In this document: piece by piece, positions 43,647 through 56,057 of the stretch
Numbering within the stretch: the stretch's first letter is position 1
Layout: every line of letters begins with the position of its first letter
Assembly (NCBI RefSeq): GCF_032452875.1
Contig: NC_083873.1
Coordinates: forward strand, 72,909,987-72,973,986
Length of the DNA: 64,000 bases
Source: Bos javanicus
Taxonomy: Eukaryota; Chordata; Mammalia; Artiodactyla; Bovidae
Direction of reading: 5' to 3'
Made by a program: the position numbers and the translations under genes
The notes under the pieces: generated by a model
The model's input: the letters and a program-made list of their open reading frames with translations, nothing else
The model's database searches: none
What the model was told of the DNA's origin: nothing

Positions 43647-46600
43647 AAAACCCCCAAGAACCCAAGGAACCTTGTTCCTAGGGAATTTGCTTTATAAAAG
43701 ACCACCACAGAAGGAATTATTTAAGGGAATTAATTACCAATGGTGATGTTTTAGCTATCAGTAGGGAAGAGATTTTGGGGATGAGATTGGAAATAGGGAT
43801 TTTGGAGGTGAAGTGAGAAGATCTATTAAGTTCAAAATCATGCTTTCTGGGCAACCTTATATTTTAACTATAATCAAGTCTAAGTCTTCCTCTTTCAATT
43901 CCTGGAAACTGGAATCAGTGTTCATTAAAATTCATTTTAAGTTGCTGATTTTCTTTTTCCTATTTCCCTAGCTCTTGGTTATTTTTTGAAACTATTTTTC
44001 TTTTCCTTGAATAATTCTCTCATTAGAACAGTTTCTTAGCTCATCCCTTTGGGACACGTCATGGACAGGAAAGTCTCATTCTGTATGTTTGTATATTTTT
44101 GTGTTAGCCCCATTTTTTTCTCTGGCTTCTCACTCTATGGGGCTGATTCAAGCACAGAGCTTCCACTGACTTAAAAGTGCTCTGAGGTAAAGTGATAAAT
44201 ATTCTTACAGAAGTTTCTCAGAGATATTTTGGATTTATAAAAAAGCATGGTAATATTTTAAAATATGGATATTAGTCCTAGAAAACGAATGGATGTTATG
44301 AGTACTTGCCAGACAATGTCACAAAATTCTCCTTTGATAGTAGGAAAAAAGCTCTTGTAAATTCATAATACTTGGTAAATGCACTCATCCTTCTGGGGAG
44401 AAATTTTGAGTTCTGTTGTGGTATAAAAAACATAAAAATGGAATCCTTTAAATCAGATTTCTGCTTTATAGATGCCAAATATCTACCATAGTATTTTCAT
44501 AATATGAATGTAAAAGTTGCAAGCTATTTTGAAAAAGATATATGGTATATACAATTTAAAGAAGATACTTTCGTAATTTCTCTAAACTCTCCAAATTTCT
44601 CAGAAACAGTTGTTTTAAATTTAATGTAAGATCTTGATAGTGACTAGTTGTATTCATAATATTGTTTTACAGATTGGAGATCTATGTGAGACTCATTCAG
44701 GCACCTTTGGAAAAAAGAAAAATGTAATACATAATGGTTTCTGCAGACAGGAACCAGAAATAGGGTCAGTGAGGCTCTGGAGACTGACTCTCTGCAGTCA
44801 TGTTTTTTTGTGTTTTTTCTCCAAAGTACTTTTCCTTCCAACTGGCCAATAGTAGACACCGTCACTTACATGTCTGGTTCAATACTCTTTCCCCCGTGTT
44901 TTCCAACATTTTCTGTTTGCTCCACTGGAGCAGCACCTGTGGCAGAACAGGTTAGAAATGGTGAGTGTCCTGGATACTCCTCTCAATGCAGAGACAAGCA
45001 GAATAGATGAGATTGAAAGTAGAAATAAAGAGAAAATTCCAAGATTCCAGCCTGTAGAAAGAATGATGTGAACATGAGAAAGAGATATAACAGAACTCAA
45101 AGAAAGAAACAGGATTCTCTGATTAGGAAGAAAAAAGATATCTTTCTTTGCTTATAGCAGTCTATTGTTTCTATCCTGATCCAAGTTTGATATTCTTTTT
45201 ATTGTTCATATGATCATTCACACTGAATGATCACTGATACCACCACCCTCTGTGAGGGAAAAGGACCAAGGTGGTCTCATGATAAGCTAATCACTAATGG
45301 CTTTCATTTTCAGGAGCATATGGCTAGAGGTTCATTGAAAAAGTAGATATCTAAATTTGAGCTCCTGAATTAGCGTGTAGATACTTCGCATTCTTACTGC
45401 CGGATATGTAGCATCATTAAAATATTAAGGAAACAATGTTTCATTGGGAAGATATACCACCTTTGAAAGGGAAGAAAGAATAACTTCTTCCCTAAGTTTA
45501 ATGGAGAGCATGATCTTCATGCTTTGTGTCGATCTATTCACTAACTCTCCTCTTATCAGGTATAATATATTCCTGTTGGCAGCTTGATTTAATTGGACTT
45601 GTGGTAACTGATTCAATTGAGCACTTTAATTAGGTAATTATTCTGATATAAGAACTGCTTTTCAGCTTGCTAGAGAGAATGAATTTTCCACTTTTCTTAA
45701 GCTAAAAATGGAACCTGGATTTTATTCTTTTAGAACAAAGTGGAATAAAAATGATCAGATATAGAATTAGGCTGAGATTGAGCCTTAGAATGAAGAAAAA
45801 TAACCTTGACTTATGTACTGATAAGAAACAAGTGTGCTCTTGAGAAATGGAGACAGAATTAGAGTTTCTCAGGTTGTGAATACTGCCAGTGGGTACTCAC
45901 GACTTTTGAACAGAGTGATTATTTGTTCCCTCCCTCAGTTTCCCTCAGAAGTGGAGATTTCTTTTTTAGACACTGTGCAAGAAAATAAGTGCTGAAAAAG
46001 AAAAAAAGGGATGTAAAGAAATACTCCTATCTCTTGATTTTGAACAAATGTCCCTTGCTCTAGGGAGTTTTTTCCTCCAGGCAAATTAATTAGTTATTGC
46101 CTTCTTTGAAAATTTATTGTGAAAGTTAGTCATTTGTTAACTCCAGAAGGAGACTTTGTCTTGAAGAAAAGGCTCAGGCTCTAAAAATATTGCCTCAGAT
46201 TGAGCATCTGGGAAAAAGGCTATCCTCAAATTCCCCACATACTTGGTGAGATTCCACCTTATTATCTTTTGTGGGTTGGCAGGACTGATTGTAAATAATC
46301 TAAGGATACTTCAGATCAGACAAACAGATAATTAGAGTTGACACTATTAAAGCCAACAAACCCTAATTAATTGATTTGCTAATAGCTATTCTCCATTTGC
46401 AGACATTAGCCAAAATTGGGTTTTAAGATGCAGCAGGATCATAAGATAAACATTTTCCTCCTTGAAATTACCTACTAGCTTTCCAGTCTCACCACCGGCT
46501 AGTCTTTGGAGGTTTCGTTCATTAAAGGATTGAGGCTAATTCCAAATAGCTCTCATCTGAAACATACTATTCACACATAAGCTTTTTTGTGGAATGGTCA

Positions 46601-46745
46601 GGTAACAGAGTACTTATAATTTGCTTTGGAATTTTTTTAGCTGTAAGTTTTCAGCAAGGAAAACAGAACAAAGGAAACATTTCTCATTTAAACAAATGAT
46701 GTTGCAAGTGTAGCCTTCACTAGCAGGTGATGAGAATAATGACAA
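43647..46745. other. 3.1-kb repeat-poor island
   Basis: No recognised bovine or mammalian repeat. AT-rich. 45540-45670 and 46190-46440 contain closely spaced TAATTA/ATTAAT cores (near 45622-45635 and 46365-46375) and no low-complexity runs, a pattern seen in conserved developmental enhancers. That interpretation is a guess. No coding frame exceeds 80 codons. Confidence 0.4.
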
Positions 46746-47225
46746 TTCTGTTCCAGACACCCAAGGACCAGAGGGGCTGTGTTCCAGTCACCACTGTGCA
46801 ACAGACCACTCCAAAACCTAATGGCAGAAAATAGCAAGCATTTTATCAATAGTAACAGCTTTGTAGGTTGGCAGGGCTCAGTTAGGGCTGTTCTTCTGTT
46901 TCACATGATGTCATCAGGGCTTCAGTCATCTGGGAACTCACCTAGGCTGGAACATCCAAGTTGGTGCACTTGCATGGCTGGCAGGAGGTGCTGGCCATCT
47001 GTTGGGAGTTCTGCAGTTCACAGAAACACCTCAGACTTCTCCATGTGGGCTTCTTAAAGCATGGTGGATGAGCTGCAAGAGCAAATGTTGCAAGAGAGGA
47101 AAGAGGAGGGCCCAGCCTTGAAAGTCACACAGTATCACATCTGCCACATTCTATTAATAGAGTGGTTTATAGGACCACAGTCTAGGTTCACTGTGGTTAT
47201 ACTAAATAAAATGTGGTCCTTAGAA
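46746..47225. mobile_element. Ancient interspersed repeat, family not identified
   Basis: The order of phrases ('tgtgcaacagaccactcc', 'ggttggcagggctcagttag', 'gcttcagtcatctggg', 'catctgccacattctattaa') matches a widespread old mammalian repeat that I remember but cannot name. The 92- and 93-codon frames at 46779-47342 run through it and into a SINE and are not genes. Confidence 0.5.
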
Positions 47226-47232
47226 CCATCTT

Positions 47233-47365
47233 CGGAAAAGGCGATGGCACCCCACTCCAGTGCTCTTGCCTGGAGAATCCCAGGGACAGGGGAGCCTGGT
47301 GGGCTGCCGTCTATGGGGTCGCACAGAGCCGGACACGACTGAAGTGACTTAGCAGTAGCAGTGGG
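47233..47365 (+). mobile_element. Single-unit Bov-A SINE
   Basis: One sense BovA unit of the second-monomer type ('gggacaggggagcctggtgg', 'ctgaagtgacttagcag'). The 8-bp repeat accatctt lies at 47225-47232 and 47366-47373. Confidence 0.9.
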
Positions 47366-47373
47366 ACCATCTT

Positions 47374-47694
47374 TGGAGACTATCACAAACATCTAGAGCA
47401 GAAACAAAGGCAACATTTCACTGAACTGTTGTTTAAAAAGTTCTGTCTTGCCCTTTCTCAATGACCGTCTTCATTGGTTATTACTGAGTGTGACTTTGGT
47501 TGGAGTCAGGAGTAGGTATTTAGGTCTTTCTCTTGGTAAGAGGAATGAGTTGGAGGTAAAAGCTGTTCCAAAATGGTGTAATACTACCACTCTCCTAAAT
47601 TTTCTAATTTATTAAACAGAGTCAACAGTGAAAACCTGCACTCTTTTCTGAGAAGGTTTTTCCAGATATTTCTCCTTTCTCCTAGCTTCTGTGG
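47374..47694. other. No recognised feature
   Basis: Unique-looking sequence before the MIR. Confidence 0.4.
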
Positions 47695-47925
47695 CTGTGA
47701 TGGTGGAGTGCAGGTTTAGGAGTCCAGCTTTTTTCAGCCTAGCTCCTTCAGTTATTGTGGCCTAGCTGTGTGAAACTGGGCAATAGATTGGTTTTTGCAG
47801 GTCTCAGTTTTCTCATCTTTATAATGGGGTATTCATTCTACTGCATAGATTGTGAAAATTAAGAACCTACATGAAGCGTATACCAGAGTGTCAGTATTCA
47901 GGAAGTTGTAGGTACTGTTATTATG
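47695..47925 (+). mobile_element. MIR SINE
   Basis: Sense MIR: 'ctagctgtgtgaaactgggc', 'ctcagttttctcatctttat' and 'gtgaaaattaagaacc'. It is diverged but in correct order. Confidence 0.75.
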
Positions 47926-48297
47926 TAATGGTAGGTGTATAGGAGAATGTAAGTACCAAGGAATTAAGCATAAAGTCACTGGAAGCTGAGAGGTTACAAC
48001 AAGATGGGAGGAGGTCTCCTAAGCCATATATCTTTGAGTCAAGAGCAAATGTCATTGTACCAAATGGATCTCCTATTTCTTCCTCTTATACCACATTTTA
48101 TGGCATCAGTCTACCACAGATACATGTGATGAGAGTTGTTCTGGTGTTGAAAGGAACTGGGAGGGAACTGGAAAGCAGTTAGTGGAAGCAGGCCAGAAAC
48201 ACAAATGTCCAGTTCCATGGTCTCCACCTAGACATTATTAGAACCTCTTGAATTGTGTGAGCCTGTGGTCTTTGTATTCTTTTAAATTATTCTGCAC
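47926..48297. other. No recognised feature
   Basis: Unique-looking sequence between MIR and Bov-tA. Confidence 0.4.
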
Positions 48298-48305
48298 CTC
48301 TTGCA

Positions 48306-48517
48306 GGGCTTCCCTAGTAGCTCAGATGGTAAAGCATCTGCCTGCAATGCAGGAGATGTAGGTTTGATCCCTGGGCCAGGAAGATCCCCTGGAGAAGGAA
48401 ATGGCAACCTACTCCAGTATTCTTCCCTGGAGAATTTCATGGATAGTGGGGCCTGGCAGGCTACAGTCCATGGGGTTGCAAAGAATCAGACACAAGAGCG
48501 ACTAACACATACACAAT
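48306..48517 (+). mobile_element. Bov-tA SINE
   Basis: Full sense element with head 'ggcttccctagtagctcag' and BovA body. ctcttgca flanks it at 48298-48305 and 48518-48525; the match extends to 10 bp with one mismatch. Confidence 0.93.
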
Positions 48518-48760
48518 CTCTTGCAAAGGCAAAGTATAACTATCACATACTTATAAAAAAATGAAGGGTAGTAATTTGCATGAGTTACACCACTTGGAAG
48601 AGCAAATGTTTATTTCATTTTCCCCCGTCTCCCACATTCATTTGTGACTTATATGCTGTGACCTCATGGTTTGGGAAAGAGATACTTACCATAAGTTTGT
48701 CACGGGGTGGCAGGGAGGTTTCTCCTTTTCTCCAACCTCATTGTTTCCATGTGTAGGGAC

Positions 48761-49298
48761 TTCAGTTCAGTTCAGTTCAGTCGCTCAGCCATGTCCGACT
48801 CTTTGTGACCCCATGAACTGCAGCACATCAGGCTTCCCTGTCCATCACCAATTCCCGGAGTTCACTCAAACTCATGTCCATTGAGTTGGTGATGCCATCC
48901 AGCCATCTCATCCTCTGTTGTCCCCTTTTCCTCCTGCCCCCAACCCCTCCAGCATCAGAGTCTTTTCCAATGAGTCACCTCTTCACATGAGGTGGCCAAA
49001 GTACTGGAGTTTCAGCTTTAGCATCATTCCTTCCAAAGAACACCCAGGACTGATCTCCTTTAGAATGAACTGGTTGGATCTCCTTGCAGTCCAAGGGACT
49101 CTCAAGAGTCTTCTCCAACACCACAGTTCAAAAGCATCAAGTCTTTGGTGCTCGGCTTTCTTCACAGTCCAACTCTCACATCCATACATGACCACTGGAA
49201 AAACCATAGCCTTGACTAGACAGAACTTTGTTGGCAAAGTAATGTCTCTGCTTTTAAATATACTATCTATGTTGGTCATAACTTTCCTTCCAACCATT
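48761..49298 (-). mobile_element. BovB LINE 3' end (B10)
   Basis: Antisense, with a (TTCAG)n tail at 48763-48782 and truncation at 49298 inside the region coding 'KVMTNIDSIFKSRDI'. A 110-codon minus-strand frame (48983-49315) encodes the C-terminal domain. Close to consensus, hence relatively young. Confidence 0.92.
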
Positions 49299-49856
49299 TT
49301 GGCTTCTTGTCCCACTCATTATTTCTTGTGAATTTCCTGAATAATATCCTCTGGTCTGTGATTCTCAAGGATTCAGATTCTGGGGATATGTTCTTTTACT
49401 TTTTGTATTACCCTCAATACAGTGAGGAGACAGGTGTATGTGTCACACAAAGCCAATCCTCCCGTTAGATAAGCTTTCCCAAGAACTAGTATTGGTGAGG
49501 GACAAAGCAGGCTCATACATTTTGCATTACATGTAATTATCACTGTGTCACCTTTATTTATCCATTGGCCTTCAACTAGGAGAAGGAAGAAATGGATGTT
49601 ATTTATTGACTCCCTAAAACCACAACAGTGACATTCTCTAACCCCCAATGAGCTGGGGTTGTCTGGATGATTGAGACCGATCTGATTAAATTGAAATCAT
49701 ATCCCATTTTTCTTGAAAGACATACATATTTCTTCAGTATCTATATAAGAGCAGTAAAAAACTTTTCTTTTTAAAATTAGTTACAGAACTCTGAAAAAGA
49801 ATTCTTTTCTTGTATACTCACAGTATGGCTGTTGGTGAGACCTCTGTGTTTCTCTT
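49299..49856. other. No gene or recognised repeat
   Basis: Unique-looking sequence. A 91-codon minus-strand frame at 49373-49648 has no recognisable content. Confidence 0.45.
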
Positions 49857-49990
49857 TATTCAACAAATGTTTGTTTAGCACCTTCTACATGCCAAGCTCT
49901 GTCTTAGGTGTTGGAGCTATTGCTGGAAAACAAAAATAGATATGCCCCCTACTCTTCTTGTTGATCTTATATTCTACTTGGGGAAATAGG
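49857..49990 (-). mobile_element. L2 3' end
   Basis: Antisense L2 terminus: 'caacaaatgtttgtttagcac', 'tacatgccaagctctg' and 'cttatattctacttgggg'. It abuts the BovB tail at 50006. Confidence 0.72.
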
Positions 49991-50005
49991 CGTCAATCTA
50001 AAAAT

Positions 50006-50582
50006 CAGATCAGATCAGATCAGATCAGTCGCTCAGTCGTGTCTGACTCTTTGCAACCCCATGAATCGCAGCACGCCAGGCCTCCCTGTCCATCACCAAC
50101 TCCCGGAGTTCACTCAGACTCACGTCCATCGAGTCAGTGATGCTATCCAGCCATCTCATCCTCTGTCATCCCCTTCTCCTCCTGCCCCCAATCCCTCCCA
50201 GCATCAGAGTCTTTTCCAGTGAGTCAACTCTTCGCATGAGGTGGCCAAAGTACTGGAGTTTCAGCTTTAGCATCATTCCTTCCAAAGAAATCCCAGGGCT
50301 GATCTTCAGAATGGACTGGTTGGATCTCCTTGCAGTCCAAGGGACTCTCAAGAGTCTTCTCCAACACCACAGTTCAAAAGCATCAATTCTTCGGTGCTCA
50401 GCCTTCTTCACAGTCCAACTCTCACATCCATACATGACCACTGGAAAAACCATAGCCTTGACTAAACGAACCTTTGTTGGCAAAGTAATGTCTCTGCTTT
50501 TGAATATGCTATTTAGGTTGGTCATAACTTTCCTTCCAAGGAGTAAGCATCTTTTAATTTCATGGCTGCAGTCACCATCTGT
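50006..50582 (-). mobile_element. BovB LINE 3' end (B11)
   Basis: Antisense with an (AGATC)n tail at 50006-50027, a different pentamer from B10. The 119-codon minus frame 50166-50525 encodes the C-terminal domain with a one-codon deletion ('QSILKISPG'). The 3' region shares variants with B2 (the 'gagttggtgatgg' type), which suggests a common subfamily. Confidence 0.92.
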
Positions 50583-50984
50583 ACAAATTGTTATACATTG
50601 AAAATCAAGCTGAAGTAATAGTCCACAATTCTGTGAAAGTGTTTAACAGATACCCTGATCTTGACTGTTTGTGGGATTGGGGATCTGTAAAGGTTACCTC
50701 TGAAGAAATGATACTTGAAGTAAAGATAAGAGCAAATAAATAAATAATTAAGTGAAGTTAACTGAGTCTATATATTCATAGAAAAACAGCTAACTGACTG
50801 TCTAACTTTATATTTCACTATCTGTGGTATTCTATCCAGCCTTTCTGAGCATTTAGTTATGGCAATGATTTTCTTTCATACTTTCTAACTACCTTTACCA
50901 GCTTTCCCTTGTCACATGAGAAAATGAGAATACGTGATCTATCAACAGATATTTTCCCCCAAATTTTCAATTTATTTTTCATTT
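50583..50984. other. No recognised feature
   Basis: AT-rich, unique-looking sequence. Confidence 0.45.
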
Positions 50985-51095
50985 ATTCAGTCATTCATTC
51001 ACCTGTTTCACTTGCTCACTCACTCACTCTTCCCATCTACCCATCCAATACCATTTATCAAACGTCTGTATGTGCCCAGTGCCATGCTTGAAAAT
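50985..51095 (-). mobile_element. L2 3' end, diverged
   Basis: The antisense tail 'cattcattcacctg' with 'atttatcaaacgtctgtatg' and 'tgcccagtgccatgc' fits a decayed L2 terminus. CACT and ATTC runs have blurred it. Confidence 0.5.
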
Positions 51096-51232
51096 GAGGT
51101 GTAGCAAGCCATAAAAACAAAATCATAGCTAATTGACATTAATTGTGTCTTTCACTGGACTCCTATACTACTGTGTTTCTCTCTCTGCCTTTTCAAGGTG
51201 TGTTTAATGTTCATGTTTTGTTATCCTCATGA

Positions 51233-51499
51233 TGGAGAAGGAAATGGCAACCCACTCCAGTATTCTTGCCTAGAGAACCCTGTGGACAGAGGAGCCTGGT
51301 GGGCTGCTGTCCATAGGGTCGCACAGAGTTGGACGTGACTGATGCGACTTAGCATGCATGCATGCTTTGGAAAAGGAATGGGCAACCCACTCTAGTATTC
51401 TTGCCTGGAGACTCCCAGGGGCAGAGGAGCCTGGTGGGCTGCCATCTCTGGGGTCACACAGAGTCGGACACGACTGAAATGACTTAGCAGCAGCAGCAC
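51233..51499 (+). mobile_element. Bov-A2-like SINE with ATGC linker
   Basis: Two sense BovA units are joined by 'gcatgcatgcatgc' near 51351-51364 instead of the usual CTTTCACTTTTCAC linker. cctcatga repeats at 51225-51232 and 51500-51507 indicate that the pair inserted as one unit. Confidence 0.88.
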
Positions 51500-51507
51500 C
51501 CTCATGA

Positions 51508-52062
51508 GGTTGAGCTCTGTAGTAAACACCATCCATATCTTTCTCATTTTTGGGTTCTTTGTGCTTAATATGGTGATTGGCACAAGTTGATATTCAGAAG
51601 ATATTTTGCTTGTTTAAGTGAATGAAATTAATGTATTACTATTATTGAGGAGCATAACATTAAATATCAGATGAATGATTACTAGGCTAAAATTGGAATA
51701 ACCAATTTGATGCTACGTTATGTAAAAAGATGAACTGAGGCATATTAACATTTTCAGGAGTTTATTTGAGTATAGGTTGATTTGAATTAGGCTGTGCCAA
51801 ATCTAAAGTGGTTAGGCACTCTTCATTCAGAGGAGCTAGTGGAGAGGTTTTATATAGAAAAGATGCTGCAGTAATGGGGTATATTTTATTTGATTTCCTT
51901 ATTTGGGAAGGTCTAGTTGGCTGTTTGTGATTGGCTGCCTTTAAGTTTCACTTTCTTGGGTTTAACTGCATTGACTCCAGCTTAGGTTTTGGTGTGTTTA
52001 CATAGTCTATCAAGACATTAGAGCCACCTCAATCTAATAGTCTCTTTAAGTTTAAGTACTTT
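51508..52062. other. No gene or recognised repeat
   Basis: AT-rich, unique-looking sequence. 51720-52040 may hold an old LTR-like repeat ('gaggcatattaacattttcagg'), which I cannot confirm. Confidence 0.35.
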
Positions 52063-52063
52063 G

Positions 52064-52325
52064 CTGCTGCTAAGTAGCTTCAGTCGTGTCCGACTCTGTG
52101 CAACCCTATAGATGGCAGCCCACCAGGCTCCCCCATCCCTGGGATTCTCCAGGCAAGAACACTGGAGTGGGTTGCCATTTCCTCCTCCAATGTATGAAAG
52201 TGAAAAGTGAAAGTGATGTCGCTCAGTCGTGTCTGACTCTTAGCGACCCCATGGACGGCAGCCCACCAGGCTCCTCCATCCATGGTATTCTCCAGGCAAG
52301 AGTACTGGGGTGGGGTGCCATTGCA
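52064..52325 (-). mobile_element. Bov-A2 SINE
   Basis: Antisense dimer beginning with CTGCTGCTAAG, linker near 52198-52215, ending 'gtgccattgc'. Only an aagt motif is shared by the flanks, so the target duplication is unclear. Confidence 0.92.
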
Positions 52326-55300
52326 AGTGTGAACTAGTAATGCCCTACCCTAACTGAAGCACATGGCTTTTGGTAAGACCTCAACAGGTATTACCAAGAG
52401 CCATTAGTACTGGTCCCTCTGCCTTTGTTCTAACTGGCTCCCTTAGCCAAGCACTTTGCCTTTTACTGCCTCAAATCTTAGAATCTTCTAGCAAACAAAG
52501 GAAGGTAAATGAAACGAGACTGATAGAGAGATCCTTTTCCTTGGATGGAAGTGCTGTATAACCAAGGTTCTAATTATTATGGCAGCCTATGTATTGAGAA
52601 ATCTTATTCATGCCACACCACATTGCATCTCTAAATTCTAGAGAAGTAATGCAAAAATTGTCAAAAGCTAAAGAATTTGAACTTTATTTTAGCTTCAGAA
52701 AGAATTTTGATAAATTTCACAGCTGAGTTCTCTTAAAGTAAAGGCTGTTTGAGAAGAGTGAGTCAGGTACCTCATACACATCTCAACTCTCAAAATAGAC
52801 CGTGAGATTCAGATGCAAAAAGAGGCCATCATTTTTTTCTCTCACAGGTGCAGCACAAATCAAATATTTTCATTTGTTTTTCTAGTCATGTTTAGCCACC
52901 ACTATAGCTTTATTATAGCTTTATGTTTTTCTCCTGTTTGCCCTACCAATTCCTCCTAAGATTTTCCACAGTTTTTGGCTGAGAACTAAAATTATAAATT
53001 ACCCAACAGTAAAGTCAGAGGATAAGTAAATCACCATCCAGTCTGATCACAAAATCAAAATGTTTGTGATATGTCAAACCTTTAACAAGTCAATTGCTTC
53101 TTTTGAAAAATGTGTCTGTTCTGCTTCATGCTGAGAACAGCCAAGTCATTCTATGAATTTTGCTCTGATACAGGACCAAAGGTGCAGTATCTTCAGACTA
53201 CAAATTATGTCAAAAATCTAACAGAATGGCTAGCAGCTTTAAGGTCTTTTTTATTTTTAAGAATCTTATTTCATAGCTTAATTCCTAATAAAGCAGAGTT
53301 GAACTCTGGGTCTTTGGTAATCAAAATTTTTCCTAAAAACAAATTTTAGAGAGTAAAAGTTTGGTCTACAGGCCCTGAGCCATTTATGTTTTCCTGTTAA
53401 TGTCACCAGATATTTTCCTTCTAAGAAATTTTCATAATTATGCTATTTTGTGCATATATACATTTATATGAAACTCCCTCCACTCTAAAAGTTGTTATCA
53501 GATCCCAGTTTGTTAATCAGTCTTGTTCCTACTTAGCTTCAAATAATCTTTCCTACAGATGACAAATTGGGGGAATTTGGAACACATTTGTCAAACCCAA
53601 GTTCTTTTACAAAGCCAAAAGTAAAGATCATAAAAAAATATTTTGAAGAATTCTTTGGACATGAATTGTGCAAGCATTTCCGAATCTGCTGAGAGTGATA
53701 ATCATTGCAAACAATGGGCTCATTGAGCCTAGACGAATTCAAGTAGGGCTACCAATTTCCATGTGAAAAATTTAATATTAGAGGAATGTGTTAGGTTATT
53801 GAATATAGAAACCCATTTCTGAGAATGGTCAATAACTGAGCCTTAGAAAGCAGGCAGTTTCTCAGAGGATGTTTCAAGAATGGTTAAGGAAAACATTCCT
53901 GAGCCTTTCCAAATGCTGAAACCTGTAATTTGAGCTGTAACATGAATACTTTGTTGAACTGAAAATAAATAAGAAAATATAGTTTCTCTCTCACCACTTT
54001 CTCTCCCTCCTCCTCCCTCCTTCCCCACCTACCCACACACATGTAGAGTCCGCATAATGCTCTTTAAAGTTTAGGTATGAATTTCCCTGGATGAGAGTTT
54101 CAGAATAAAAATATTTTATCTGGCATTGAAAGAACTCAAAGATCTTTTATTAATATTCTTGTACTTGTCATCTTCTCTCATCTGGCTTCCTGTCTCAAAT
54201 AATTCTTTCCCAATTTACAAATAAGCCTCAAACAGAACATCAATATTTTTGTGTTGTCCAATTAACTAATAATCATATATATTTCTTGCCCACAAGTATT
54301 GGTAGACAAGTTAGAGGAGGCTGGTTAATTCTCTCAAAGATTAGAGTCCATCTTGATATCTTTATTTCAGCTCTAAATACAAGATGAAGGGCCAGTAGGA
54401 CTTGGGTGGGTGTCGTTGGGAGACACTGCTTAGTCTTTCAACGCCCTTCGTTTATAGCCTCCATTATCATTTTTCTCATACAGTGAATCAGATCATCCTC
54501 TTTGTCATTAGCCAGCCCTCCCAATGGCTTGGTCTGTTTCAAATGGATTGTTCGCTGCACATCATGCATGCTCAAATCTCTCATCAATTTCACAAAATTC
54601 CACTAATAAAGATACTTATACTTTCATTGCATCCTCAAAGAGCAATTTCCTAATGACTTATTAAAATAATGCCATTTTGCAGCCTTTGAAAAGTCCCACT
54701 TTTGCACAGTGTCATGCTATAATTAGTAATACAGCATCAGTGATTAAGCTGAATACCAATTTGAGGCATTTGCACAGCATTAACTGAGTTTGGTCACTAA
54801 TGGGGTATAATGCTTTGATTGTTCCTTGATACCTGAACACTGTGACACATCTAGATCTTTGGATTACCTTGAAATGTTGATTTCAGACTCTTGAAACCAT
54901 GGCAACAGTTAATTCAAATGAATCCCAGGGCTTTAAAAACCAAGATTTTGAAGATTTTGTTGTTGAATTTCTTTGCTTTTTTTTTTAACCCCTTGGTTTA
55001 AAAAACCTGTGAGAAAATACTTACAACCAGACTTTGTATAAATGCAGTATCCATTCACCTTTCTTATAGAAAAGAACACAGGTGTGGTTATCTTTCCATC
55101 AGTGAGAGAAGGAAAAACTGGCATATGGATCCCATAACTGGTGTCTGAAGGTTGCATGTACTATGGTAGCAAAGTGATAAAACTGTGCAATACTAGAATC
55201 CACCCAGTTGCCCAAGCTTAGGAATCACCCCACTCCTATCTGATACAAAAACATCAAATTCTGTTGAAGAAATAGTTTTTATATTTCTTTGATCCTCCTC

Positions 55301-55379
55301 ATTTTCTTTACCACCTTCCTAATTTAGGCAATCATCCATTAACCCAGCTCCCTGCCTCTCATCTGGTACCTTTTGAATG
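52326..55379. other. 3-kb repeat-poor island
   Basis: No recognised transposon. Pyrimidine-rich CCTCC tract at 53990-54040. 54650-54960 is repeat-free with ATAATTAGTAAT and CAGTTAATTCAAATG motifs and could be conserved noncoding DNA. Frames such as 53110-53349 and 54402-54653 show no protein similarity I recognise. Confidence 0.4.
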
Positions 55380-55579
55380 TGGTGGCCCAGATATTAAAGA
55401 ATCTGCCTGCAGTGCAGGAGACCCAGGTTCTATCCCTGGGTCAGGAAGATTCTCCCGGAGAAGGGAATGGCAACCCACTCCAGTTTTCTTACCTGGAAAA
55501 TTCCATGGACAGAGGATACTAGAGGGCTACAGTCTACGGGGTCACAAAAAGTTGGACACGGCTGAGCAACGAACACTTT
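55380..55579 (+). mobile_element. Bov-tA SINE, head decayed
   Basis: Sense element whose first 15-20 bases are lost or mutated ('gtggtggcccagatattaaag'). The B-box-like 'ggttctatccctgggtcag' and the BovA body are clear. Confidence 0.87.
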
Positions 55580-55744
55580 TTTTACACTTTCATGTCTAGT
55601 TGATGCATGAGTGATCTTCCTACCTGAAAAAAATGTTCTTAATCTCCAGCACCTTCAGAATAAAATATAAATTTTTGACAAGAATTCAAGGCTCTCTAAA
55701 AACTGGCGTAGCTTAACTTTTTCACCTTTTCTATACTCATTTCT

Positions 55745-56037
55745 GCTATTGTTGTTGTTCAGTTGCTAAGTTGTGTCTGACTCTTTGGGACCCCATGTAT
55801 AGTAGCATGGCAGGCTTCTCTGTTCTCCACTATCTTCTGGAGTTTGCTCAAATTAATGTCCATTTAATTGGTGATGCTATCTAACCATCTCATCCTCTGC
55901 CTCCTCCTTCTCCTTTTGCTTCAATCTTTCCCAGCATCAAGGGCTTTTCCAGTGAGTAGGCTCTTCGCATCATGTGGCCAAAGTGTTGGAGTTTCAGCTT
56001 TAGCATCAGTCCTTTCAATGAATAGTCAGGGTTGAAA
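55745..56037 (-). mobile_element. BovB LINE 3' end, old (B12)
   Basis: Antisense with a GTTGTTGTTCAG tail and many substitutions. It stops after 'gtcagggttga'. Loosely matching flanks (about 55738-55750 and 56046-56057, both ending tgctatt) may be an aged target duplication. Confidence 0.85.
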
Positions 56038-56057
56038 CTGCCAGCCATATTGCTATT

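Noticed and set aside
46779..47342. Two consecutive frames of 92 and 93 codons as a small gene pair
   Set aside because: They run through an ancient interspersed repeat and end inside a Bov-A SINE.
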